Positions 1 to 7,585 of a stretch of 13,234 nt of DNA are shown piece after piece (within the stretch, counting starts at the first letter, position 1; every line of letters begins with the position of its first letter). The notes beneath the pieces are model-generated. The model was not told the origin of the DNA and did not search any database. It saw only the letters and a list, made by a program, of their open reading frames with translations. Source of the DNA: an uncultured Mucispirillum sp. GTDB taxonomy: Bacteria; Chrysiogenota; Deferribacteres; Deferribacterales; Mucispirillaceae. Location: assembly GCA_945947845.1 (NCBI GenBank), contig CAMEZN010000009.1:1-13234 (forward strand), given 5' to 3'. A program made the position numbers and the translations under genes.

Positions 1-84
1 CTCATCAATACGGCAGCAAGACTGCGCAGGAATTGCACCTGCTTCCCTTTTAATCTTTCAAAACCGATATTCAGCTATTAAATT
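1..84 (-). promoter_or_regulatory. Cobalamin (B12) riboswitch, 5' part, cut by window edge
   Basis: Read on the minus strand, this stretch carries the hallmark segments of the cobalamin riboswitch in the right order: a GGTTTT...TTAAAAGGGAA block, then GGTGCAATTCC inside a GCAGG/CCTGC stem, then GCAGTCTTGCTGCCGTA, which corresponds to the conserved core after the B12 box. The aptamer continues past base 1, so the regulated gene lies left of the window and is probably for B12 uptake or synthesis, or a B12-independent enzyme. A good minus-strand promoter sits just upstream. Assignment is from motif recognition; no covariance model was run. Confidence 0.78.
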
Positions 85-90
85 TTTGTA

Positions 91-119
91 AAAATATCAT
101 ATATCATTTTGCTTGTCAA
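91..119 (-). promoter_or_regulatory. Sigma70-type promoter for the riboswitch transcript
   Basis: On the minus strand a perfect TTGACA (119-114) is followed after 17 bases by TATTTT (96-91), preceded by TG as in an extended -10. The predicted start near 84 falls where the riboswitch aptamer begins. Confidence 0.6.
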
Positions 120-182
120 ATTAATATATAAACATTTTCATGATATTTGTTACAATATATACTTATATGCTATGATATAAGC

Positions 183-210
183 TTGACAAATATAAAATAT
201 AGACTATTAT
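183..210 (+). promoter_or_regulatory. Sigma70-type promoter of the first IdeS-like gene
   Basis: TTGACA (183-188), a 16-base spacer and TATTAT (205-210). Transcription would start near 217, about 15 bases before the ATG at 232. This argues against the in-frame TTG at 211, which would lie at the end of the -10 box, upstream of the mRNA. Confidence 0.65.
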
Positions 211-1182
211 TTGTATTATAAGAAGTATGCAATGAATAAAAATATTTTATCTCTTATGATTGCAGTTATAACATTATTTATGATTGCTGCATGTTCAAAT
301 AGCGATAACTCATCACTTACAGGTGGTGTAGTTGATAACTCTACAAACACAGAAGGAAGCGGCGATAATTCATCAGATACTGGTGAAAAACCTGCAATCA
401 AACAAGTTACTGTTTGGTTTGATACACAGCAAAGCTCCATAGCAAACTGGTATAAAACTATTGATAGTGGTTCTTTACTTTCAAAACCAGAAGATTTAGT
501 TTTAGATAACTATACATTTCTTGGCTGGTATGATAGTAATGTAAATGGTAAATTATGGGATTTTAATACACCTGTTATAAAGGATATGACATTATATGCA
601 ATGTGGGAAAAAATTGAAACAGGGGGCGGCAGTGATAACGGCACAACACCAGAGCAGCCTGCTGTTTATGAAATAACTTATGATAATGCTGGCATTGGAG
701 AAAGTGTGCCGCCAGTTAAACTGCAAAGCGGCACTATTTTATATGACAGTTATCTTCCTGAACTTTATGCTGACGGTTATATTTTTCAAGGCTGGTATTA
801 TAATAATATAAAAATTAATTCTGGTGAATTTAAAATTACAGAAAATATTACATTAACTGCAAAGTGGCTGAAACAGGAAATAAATGATACGACAGCACCA
901 GCAGAAGTAACAAACCTGCAAGCAAAATTAGAAAATAATCAAGTTGTGCTTACTTGGATAAACCCAGCAGATGAAGATTTTAATACTGTAATAATTATGT
1001 ATAACAAATCTAACAGCTCAAACTCTTATGGTGGGCATAAAAGCTCAGGTGCTGGCAATCCTGATTCATATACTATACAGTCATTATATCAGCCAGAAAG
1101 ATATACATTTACTATTCAATCAGTAGATTTTACTGGCAACAAAAGTAATGGTGTAAGTGTTAACCTTGATGGCAGCATTATA

Positions 1183-1254
1183 GAACCAGAACCAGAGCCA
1201 GAACCAGAACCTGAGCCAGAGCCAAATCCAGAGCCTGAACCAGAACCAAACCCA
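1183..1254 (+). repeat. Glu-Pro hexanucleotide repeat tract
   Basis: Twelve degenerate copies of a GARCCA-like six-base unit encode twelve Glu-Pro or Asn-Pro pairs. They form an extended linker between the fibronectin-III-like domain and the protease domain. Loss or gain of whole units would change linker length without shifting the frame. Confidence 0.85.
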
Positions 1255-1755
1255 GATTTTTCTAAATACAAAAATCAAACAGTATGGTTTTATGGTATGA
1301 CTGGACCTACACCTGAAAGTAATGAATGGGTTAGACCACAAGAAGACTATATGGTATGGGAATTACCATGGAAAAAAGAATATGGCTGGTATGATGTTAA
1401 TAAAACTCACCTTGTTGATAAAGAAAGACATAATACTGTAATTGCTAATGATAATGAATTATGCTGGGCAGCCACATCATCTAACATACTCCACTGGTGG
1501 TTTAGATTAAATGCTGATTACATAGCAAGATACGATAAATTACACCCTGATAAAGTTAAAAATCGTCCTAGCAGTGAATATCCACTTCAAGGCACAGAAC
1601 ATATTGGTGGCAGTAAATATCAAGAAAGTGAAATATTCCAATATTACATAGACCATTTTAAAGATGAAGCAGGCTGGACAGACAGCGGTGTAAACTGGTA
1701 TATTTCTGGTAAAAAACCGACAGTCCCTACGATGACAGATACAAGTGGCGGCGGC

Positions 1756-1760
1756 TTTTT
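1756..1760 (+). other. T5 run where the reading frame breaks
   Basis: The upstream frame reads GGC TTT TTG ATG and stops at 1789-1791. The conserved protein continues in the -1 frame as TTT GAT GAT GTA TTT. Six T instead of five would join the two frames exactly, giving GGGFFDDVF. The position is inferred from the paralogue and from IdeS homology. Confidence 0.8.
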
Positions 1761-2205
1761 GATGATGTATTTCCAGAGGGTAAATTTATAGCAGAAAAAG
1801 TGCAGGGATTATCAAAAGAAGTATTTACTGCTACAATAATTAATGCAATAGAAACTCATAAAATGATAAGGCTTTCTGGAAAAACTACTGCAACAACCCA
1901 CTTAATGACTGTATGGGGTGCTGAATTTGATGAAAATGGCTATGTAAAAGCCATATATTTAGCAGATAATAATGTAGAACAGACAACAGAGCCTTATACT
2001 AAAAATTTAACAAGAAGACTTATAAGATATGGCACATATGCAGGCACAACAGCTGGATATACTGAAATGTCAACTTTTTGGACAACTCACTATTCTGCTA
2101 TTGTAGCATTAATTACAGTAGATTTAGGCACACAGCAGTGGGAAGATTATTTAAAACTTCATGAAAATGCTAAATAAATATAATACATTCTAAAAATAAT
2201 ATAAG

Positions 2206-2235
2206 CGGAGCAGTCTTTAAACTGCTCCGTTTTTT
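2206..2235 (+). terminator. Intrinsic terminator of the first IdeS-like gene
   Basis: A perfect nine-base-pair stem, CGGAGCAGT (2206-2214) with ACTGCTCCG (2221-2229), a six-base loop and T6 at 2230-2235. It begins 28 bases after the stop codon. Confidence 0.93.
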
Positions 2236-2334
2236 GATGCAATAATCTAACCATCACAAAAACATATTTTTGAATTCCTTATATTAAAATACATGATATA
2301 TAATATCTACATACTGGCTTTAAATACTTTATAT

Positions 2335-2373
2335 AAAAAAAAGCTGGCATAGAACATCTCTTTTGCCAGCTTT
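2335..2373 (-). terminator. Intrinsic terminator of the second IdeS-like gene
   Basis: On the minus strand, a ten-pair stem AAAGCTGGCA/TGCCAGCTTT (2373-2364 with 2349-2340) is followed by a T8 tract (2342-2335). It lies about 30 bases beyond the stop at 2405 and faces the plus-strand terminator at 2206-2235. Confidence 0.9.
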
Positions 2374-2404
2374 AAATATTTATTTAATAAATCAATAAAC
2401 TTAT

Positions 2405-4710
2405 TTATTTTTCATTATAATATTCTTTCCATATATCTATACCAAGTGAAAATACATAAATCTTCTCTACAACAGAAGCAGGATACCCATAATATAATAT
2501 ATATGGTGTATCATCTCTATACTCAATATCTGCAACAGTTAAATCCCCCCATTTACCATTATATGCAGTATTTCTAGTGGCAGAATCTGTTATAAATACT
2601 TTTTTAATAAATCCATTTTCATCATACTCTGCACCCCAGAAAGTAACAACATGTGGACCTGTTGTAGTTATCTGTAATAATGCTGCTTTTTGGTTTTTTA
2701 TTACATCAGTTAATATCTGGTTAAAATGACCTTTTTTAATAAATACTGATGTGCTTGTGTATGTTTTATTATTATATACATCAGAGAAAAAACCACCACC
2801 GGGACGAATTGAACTGCCCTGTAAAAACCAGTGTAATGCTGCAATAGGGTTATTACCAATATCTTCCCAGTTTGCTTTATAATATAAATATATAGGGCTG
2901 GAACCTTGACCATCATATGTAAATTCTGGTCCGTTATATCCATTTTCAGCAATATATCTATCAATATATTTTTTATTAATATTATACCACCATAAAAACA
3001 TATTGCTTGATGATGCTGCCCAGCATAACTCATTATAATGCTGGTATATATCATACCAGTTTGATTTACCAGTTTCCCATAGAACTATATCTGGGTCATA
3101 AGGACTTGTAGTTACCCAGTCTTCATCTTTTATATCTATACCGTATATCCATTGTTTAGTTGATGCAAATTCTTTCTGGCTGCCATCACCCCATATAAGA
3201 TATAGTGTTGTATTTTTATCTGGATAATATCTGCTGCCTTCTAATAAATAATTACTTGTCTCATTTTGGTTTACAGAGTAACCTTTTCCAACAAGTGATG
3301 TATGCCTAAAATTTTCAAGAGATGGAAGAATTATATAACTGCCTTTCCGAGTTGATAAAGTTTCTGGGTCTTTAAAAAATTCATTGCCGCCATTTATATT
3401 AAAAGTAACAGTATATGCTTCACTTTCTAATGCCCATACTGCATATAAGTTCATATCCTTTAAAGGAGTAAATATTTCGCCGTCATAATATGCTGCTTCA
3501 TAAGCATCAGGGTTTTCTGACCAGCCTAAAAATACATAACCTTCTCTTTTGTAGCTGTTAAAATTTGGATAAAATAAACTGCCATTAGAAATAGATGTAT
3601 TATTTGTTTCTCCTGTTCCATTATTTGCATGAAATGTAATATAATAATATTGTGCTGCCATATCCCTTTCATGCCATAAAGCATGAAGTTCTATATCACT
3701 TGTAACAATTATTGTATCCTGATTATTATATTTCTTACTGCCATTAACTGTTTCTGACCAGCCTTCAAAATAGAAGCCTGCTTTTAAAAATGGCTCATTT
3801 GGCAGATAAAAACTACCGCCATTTTCTATCTTATATTCAAGCGGTTTAATATCACCACTATCAGCATATAAAGTTACTGTATAATATGGCTTTGCTGTAT
3901 TATCCTGCCACACTGCATAAAGAGTAATATTATCGCTAACAAGGATTTCATCTTTATCTTTATATTTAATTTCACCATTTAATGTTTCTGACCAGCCTAA
4001 AAAAATACTGCCTGTTTTCACAAACAAGTTTTCAGGTAATATTATTGTCTGCCCCTTTGCAGCTTCAACAGCTTTCATACTGCCATTATCTGCTCCATTA
4101 CCATCAAATATTACTTGATATTTTTCTATTACAACACTTTCTGGCTGCCATACTGCATATAATGTAATATCATTATTAATAATAACTTCTTCATTATTTT
4201 TATAATTTATTTCACCATCTTTATTAATAGACCAGCCTGTAAATATATAACCATTTCTTTGAAATAAATTATCAGGCAGTTGAAAAGGTTTATCAAACTC
4301 CACTGTATAAGAATAAAAAGTATTGTCATAGCCTGATGATAGTATAATAGTATAAGTTGTTACTACACTTTCAATTTTTCCCATACTGCATAAAGAACTA
4401 TATCTGATGTTACAGTAATATATGATTGATTTAAATATTTTACCTGCCCTTGTGCACTTTCTGCCCAGCCTGTAAATCTATAACCATCTTTTACAAACTC
4501 ATTATCTGGAAGTGATATCTGCTGTCCATTTACTGCCTGTATGCTGTTAATACTGCCACTTTCTGCCCCATTACCGTCAAATGCAACAGTATATACTACA
4601 TTATCTTCAACTGTTGGATTATTTGATGAAGAGTTACTGCTGGAAGAACAAGCTGCTATTGTAAATAAACTAAATAGTATTAATGAAATCTTTTTGAATA
4701 TTTTAGTCAT
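2405..4710 (-). pseudogene. Second IdeS/Mac-1-like (C66) protease lipoprotein, six InlB B repeats, frameshifted
   Basis: Paralogue of the gene at 232 with a longer stalk. The ATG (4710-4708) follows a GAAGGTG ribosome site. The signal peptide ends in lipobox IAAC (Cys21), followed by a Ser/Asn-rich linker. In the restored frame of 768 codons there are six B repeats (about residues 39-110, 120-188, 198-268, 277-346, 357-426 and a divergent one at 432-507), then the protease domain (512-768). The Cys563 (NELCWAASSSN), His687 (GPHVVTFWG) and Asp709 (KKVFITDSA) triad is complete, with the same His-Asp spacing of 22 as in IdeS. The position of IdeS Lys84 appears to be Gln557. The frame breaks at A5 on the coding strand (4379-4375): the first part stops at 4363 after one repeat (115 residues), and the remainder is open from about 4384 to 2405. 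One added A restores VWEKIESVV. As written, no exported protease would be made, because the 3' part lacks a signal peptide. The gene has its own promoter and terminator and no partner in an operon. Confidence 0.85.
4375..4379 (-). other. A5 run (coding strand) where the reading frame breaks
   Basis: The coding strand reads GTA TGG GAA AAA TTG AAA GTG TAG. With six A it would read GTA TGG GAA AAA ATT GAA AGT GTA and run straight into the 656-codon remainder. A single -1 slip of the Lys codon AAA on this run would have the same result. Confidence 0.8.
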
Positions 4711-4737
4711 TTTTCACCTTCTGCATAATACTTTATA

Positions 4738-4766
4738 AATATAATATATTGTATAATTATTGACAA
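4738..4766 (-). promoter_or_regulatory. Promoter of the second IdeS-like gene
   Basis: On the minus strand: TTGTCA (4766-4761), a 17-base spacer, TATATT (4743-4738). The predicted start near 4731 gives a leader of about 20 bases. Its -35 overlaps a plus-strand -35 at 4760-4765. Confidence 0.55.
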
Positions 4767-4788
4767 GATTTATGTATATAAATAAAAT
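4760..4788 (+). promoter_or_regulatory. Upstream promoter of the PHP array
   Basis: TTGACA (4760-4765), a 17-base spacer, TAAAAT (4783-4788). It would start near 4795, some 80 bases before the first PHP gene, and would run through the second promoter at 4821-4849. Confidence 0.5.
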
Positions 4789-4820
4789 AACAATATATAT
4801 TGATTTGTAGGATTATATTA

Positions 4821-4849
4821 TTGACATTTAAGAACCTTTTTGATAAAAT
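4821..4849 (+). promoter_or_regulatory. Proximal promoter of the PHP array
   Basis: TTGACA (4821-4826), a 17-base spacer, TAAAAT (4844-4849). The predicted start near 4856 leaves a 20-base leader containing the GGAG ribosome site. It rules out the in-frame TTG at 4840, which lies inside the promoter. Confidence 0.7.
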
Positions 4850-4875
4850 TTTTCAATAAATTAATTGGAGAAGCT

Positions 4876-6090
4876 ATGATAAAAAAAGTTTTAAAATATT
4901 TTCTATATACTATTTCTAGTATAGTTTTATTTGCATTATTAATATGTTTTGTAGTATGGGGTATAACTCCTGTATATAAATTTCCTGAAAGCTTATCTTT
5001 TAGCGGCAGCAAATTTTATAACCCTTATAAAGATTATGAGAACATTCACTATGAACGGGGAAATTTCCATGGACATTCAAGGCTTGGGGGCGGTTTCACA
5101 AACGGCAGGGCAAATAATGAGCAAGATGTTTTTAAAGCCTACCGTGATTTAGAATATGGTTTTGCTACTATTTCAAACTATCATCATATTACTGGCAAAC
5201 CACCTTACTATGATTTTCCATATGTTCCCGCTCAGGAATATGGAGTAAATATATTTAAAACTCACCTGCTTCTAATAGGCACTAAAAGAAAAGAATATTT
5301 TGACCAGCCTTTGTGGCAGGGTCCAAACACTATACAATACCGCATTAATAGAGTCAAACCTTATAATGATATTGTTACTCTTGCCCACCCTGCATTTTTA
5401 AATGGGATAGAAGTAGACTATATGAAAAAACTTACAGGCTATGACTTAATGGAAGTAGTAAATACATTTGCCCACTCTGTTTCACACTGGGATACAGCAT
5501 TATCAAGCGGTAGACCTGCTTTTTTACTGGCTAGTGATGATACTCATAATGTATTCATTAATACAGATATTGGAAGAAATATTACTATGATACCATTAAA
5601 CCCTGAAACAGAATCTGATAAATTGTATGATACATTAAAAAGCGGTGCTGCTTATGGAATTACTGTTCCACATACAGTTGCTATGCTTGATAGAAGCGAA
5701 AAACTAAAAGTTTTAGATACTCACCCGCAGCTTCTTTCTATGCAGGTGCAGAATAATAATCTGACTATAAAATTAAATAGAATGGTAGATAAAATTGCCT
5801 TTTCCGCAGATAATGGTGTAGTAAAGGCAGAATATGATAATGTTTCAGAAGCATCATATAATATTGCTGATAATGACAGCTATGCAAGAGCAACAGTTTA
5901 TTTTGATAACGGTTCAATAGCTTATTTTAACCCAGTAATCAGAACTAATGACGGTTTAAAGCCTGAAATGCCTGCTGTTTCAGTTAATTATACTATAAGC
6001 ATTATAAAATGGATATTTACTGCTGCTGTTTTAGCTGCATTAATTATATTTATAATTAAAATTTACTTTAAACGGAAAAAAACTAATTAA
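4876..6090 (+). CDS. Membrane-anchored PHP-domain metallohydrolase
   Basis: A 404-residue protein. The ATG at 4876 has GGAGAAG at 4867-4873. A Lys-rich start and one membrane segment (about 8-30) precede the catalytic domain; a second membrane segment (about 376-396) and a basic tail close the protein, so the domain should face the periplasm. PHP signature residues appear in order: His65 and His67 (FHGHS), His103/His104 (SNYHH), Glu121 (AQEYG), His130 (KTHLLLIG), His171 (LAHPA), Asp221 and His224 (SDDTH). This is a complete-looking metal site of the PHP superfamily, which includes phosphoesterases and CehA-type hydrolases. Residues about 285-355 form a beta-rich module (SMQVQNNNLTIKL...VYFDNGSIAYFNP) retained in all full-length paralogues. 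It heads a tandem array and follows two plus-strand promoters. Substrate unknown; a phosphoester or other ester is the family expectation. Confidence 0.8.
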   Translation: MIKKVLKYFLYTISSIVLFALLICFVVWGITPVYKFPESLSFSGSKFYNPYKDYENIHYERGNFHGHSRLGGGFTNGRANNEQDVFKAYRDLEYGFATISNYHHITGKPPYYDFPYVPAQEYGVNIFKTHLLLIGTKRKEYFDQPLWQGPNTIQYRINRVKPYNDIVTLAHPAFLNGIEVDYMKKLTGYDLMEVVNTFAHSVSHWDTALSSGRPAFLLASDDTHNVFINTDIGRNITMIPLNPETESDKLYDTLKSGAAYGITVPHTVAMLDRSEKLKVLDTHPQLLSMQVQNNNLTIKLNRMVDKIAFSADNGVVKAEYDNVSEASYNIADNDSYARATVYFDNGSIAYFNPVIRTNDGLKPEMPAVSVNYTISIIKWIFTAAVLAALIIFIIKIYFKRKKTN

Positions 6091-6107
6091 TTAACTTGTA
6101 TAAATAT

Positions 6108-7370
6108 ATGAAATCAGCTGTAAGCAGAATGTTTAACAAATTTATCTTTTTTTTAGCAAGTGATTTAAACAGGCTTACAGCTGTATTCTTATTTATTTTT
6201 TTATTTCTCTCGCTGTTTATTTTTTTTGATATGTATATGCCAGTATATAAAGTGCATGAACAAAAGCAATTTACAGGTAATGAATTTTATAATCCTTATA
6301 AAAATTATGATAATGCCACTTATTACCGTGCTAATTTCCATTCCTATTCAAAAAAAAGCCTGCAAGTATATCATTAATTAGGTTATGGATATGCTTACAA
6401 TACAAACTCTATTTTGATGGATAAAACCTTTCCAAAGTTATATATAAGCACACATAAAACTTTATTTTTTCAGCCTAAATTTTTAATATTTAACCATGAT
6501 AAAAATCTTAAAACAGGCAGTAAATTTAGGGACACTACTGCAATAATATTTACTAATTACAGCAGTATTCAATATATACTAAATAGTATATATACACCTA
6601 ACCAAAGTGATAATATCAATGCTCTTTTATACCCAAAAGATAATCTGGATATTAAATATATGCCTAACCTTACAAACTATCATTTAATTGAAATATTATA
6701 TGGCAGTATTAATTCTATTTCTTACTGGGACAGTGCATTATCTAACGGCAGACCAGCCTTTTTGCTTGCTAGTGATAAAATAGAACATGATGATACTGAT
6801 AGTAAAAATTATGCTAAAAATATCACTATGATACCTGTAAGGCCTGCTGCTGATAATGTATCAGAAATATTTCAAGCTTTAAAAACTGGGGCGGCTTATG
6901 CTTACAGCTTATCTGATAATATTACATCACTTCCAATGCAGGATAAATTAAATGCTCTTAATAACCTGCCTTATCTTACTTCTATGCAGGTAAATAATAA
7001 TAAATTAACTGTAAAACTTAATAAGAATGTAGATAAAATAGTGTTTTCTGCTGATAATGGCAGAATAGTAGAAGAACTAGAAAATACTTCACAGGCAGAA
7101 TATAACATTACTGATAATGAAAGCTATGTAAGGGTAACAGCTTATTTTGATAATGGAAATGTTGTGTATTTTAACCCTGTATTAAAATCTGAAAACTCTA
7201 TGCAGCCCAAAATGCCAAAATCTGAAATTAATTACCCTTTATCTATGATTAAATGGAGCATAATCATTGCTGTATTCATATATATTGTTATTACTTTTAT
7301 TGCAATTGTGATAGAAGATAATAAAATATTTAATAACCCGCCTGTTCGCCGCAACCCATATAATATGTAG
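6108..7370 (+). pseudogene. Second PHP-array paralogue, interrupted by one in-frame stop
   Basis: The ATG at 6108 lies 17 bases after the previous stop, with no evident ribosome site, so it may be translated poorly or by coupling. The 421-codon frame aligns end to end with the copy at 7586: N-terminal membrane segment (about 24-40), VYK...YNPYKNYDNATYYR, TALSNGRPAFLLASD-like block, C-terminal beta module, second membrane segment and an RRNPYNM tail. Codon 90 (6375-6377) is TAA where the next copy has a codon for Asp (YH*LGYGYA against YNDLEYGYA). After it the same frame is open for 330 codons. Without the stop it would still lack most PHP ligands: the second His of the first motif is Tyr80, the AHP motif is LYP, and the SDxH His is replaced. 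The fragment from 6414 (TTG) might be made alone but would lack the N-terminal anchor. Likely a non-catalytic copy that has recently become a pseudogene. Confidence 0.8.
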
Positions 7371-7402
7371 AATAATCAAAATACAAATTTATTTAATGCT
7401 TA

Positions 7403-7431
7403 TTGACAGTTACAGCCTTAGTTGTTATGAT
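7403..7431 (+). promoter_or_regulatory. Promoter of the third PHP-array gene
   Basis: TTGACA (7403-7408), a 17-base spacer and TATGAT (7426-7431). Transcription near 7438 would give a leader of almost 150 bases. I see no conserved RNA motif or strong hairpin in the leader. Confidence 0.7.
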
Positions 7432-7585
7432 TTTTGTTATAGTAACAGTGTGTTTTAAAAATATCTTAATTAATATATGCTATAAATAAATGGCAGAATC
7501 AAAAAATAGTATTTTTAAAAAGATTAATCCATTTTTAATTTTGTAGACATAATAAATAGTAAAATTATGAAAAAGGAAGAATAAT

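Larger units (their letters stand above)
232..2177 (+). pseudogene. IdeS/Mac-1-like (C66) cysteine protease lipoprotein with InlB B repeats, frameshifted
   Basis: Predicted surface lipoprotein protease, related to the streptococcal IgG-cleaving enzyme IdeS. The ATG at 232 follows an AGAAG motif (221-225) and starts a lipoprotein signal with lipobox IAAC (Cys21). Then come two InlB-type B repeats (about residues 59-125 and 146-212, each with an F.GW...LYAMW-like pattern), a fibronectin-III-like domain (220-313), an Glu-Pro linker (318-341) and the protease domain (344-648). Against IdeS Lys84, Cys94, His262 and Asp284, the matches are Lys391, Cys411 (ELCWAATSSN), His557 (TTHLMTVWG) and Asp579 (KAIYLADNN); the His-Asp spacing of 22 is identical. 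The frame is lost at T5 (1756-1760) and ends at 1791, so the product of 519 residues has Cys but no His or Asp. The rest is open in another frame to 2177. One added T restores 648 codons and GGGFFDDVF, which matches GGIFDAVF in IdeS and GGGFFSDVY in the neighbouring paralogue. The natural substrate is unknown; an immunoglobulin is a hypothesis. A terminator follows at 2206. Confidence 0.85.

Noticed and set aside
211..231. TTG at 211 as start of the first IdeS-like gene
   Set aside because: It lies directly after the -10 box at 205-210, upstream of the expected mRNA start. The ATG at 232 has a ribosome site and gives a standard lipoprotein signal.
1120..1341. Minus-strand frame of 73 codons rich in Trp and Phe
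   Set aside because: It is the antisense reading of the Glu-Pro repeat; no ribosome site or start context supports it.
2710..3054. Minus-strand frame of 114 codons in a different phase
   Set aside because: It overlaps the IdeS-like domain in another phase and has no recognisable protein features; no sign of dual coding.
3180..4600. Recurring short motifs (for example gaccagcct) as a CRISPR or intergenic repeat array
   Set aside because: They are the Gly-Trp codons and flanks of the B repeats within a coding frame; spacing and sequence vary as expected for protein repeats.
4840..4875. TTG at 4840 as start of the first PHP gene
   Set aside because: It is inside the promoter at 4821-4849; the ATG at 4876 has GGAG at the right distance.
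7371..7585. Leader of the third PHP gene as a riboswitch or another gene fragment
   Set aside because: Only short, weak inverted pairs and no convincing match to the paralogues; I see a promoter and ribosome site only.
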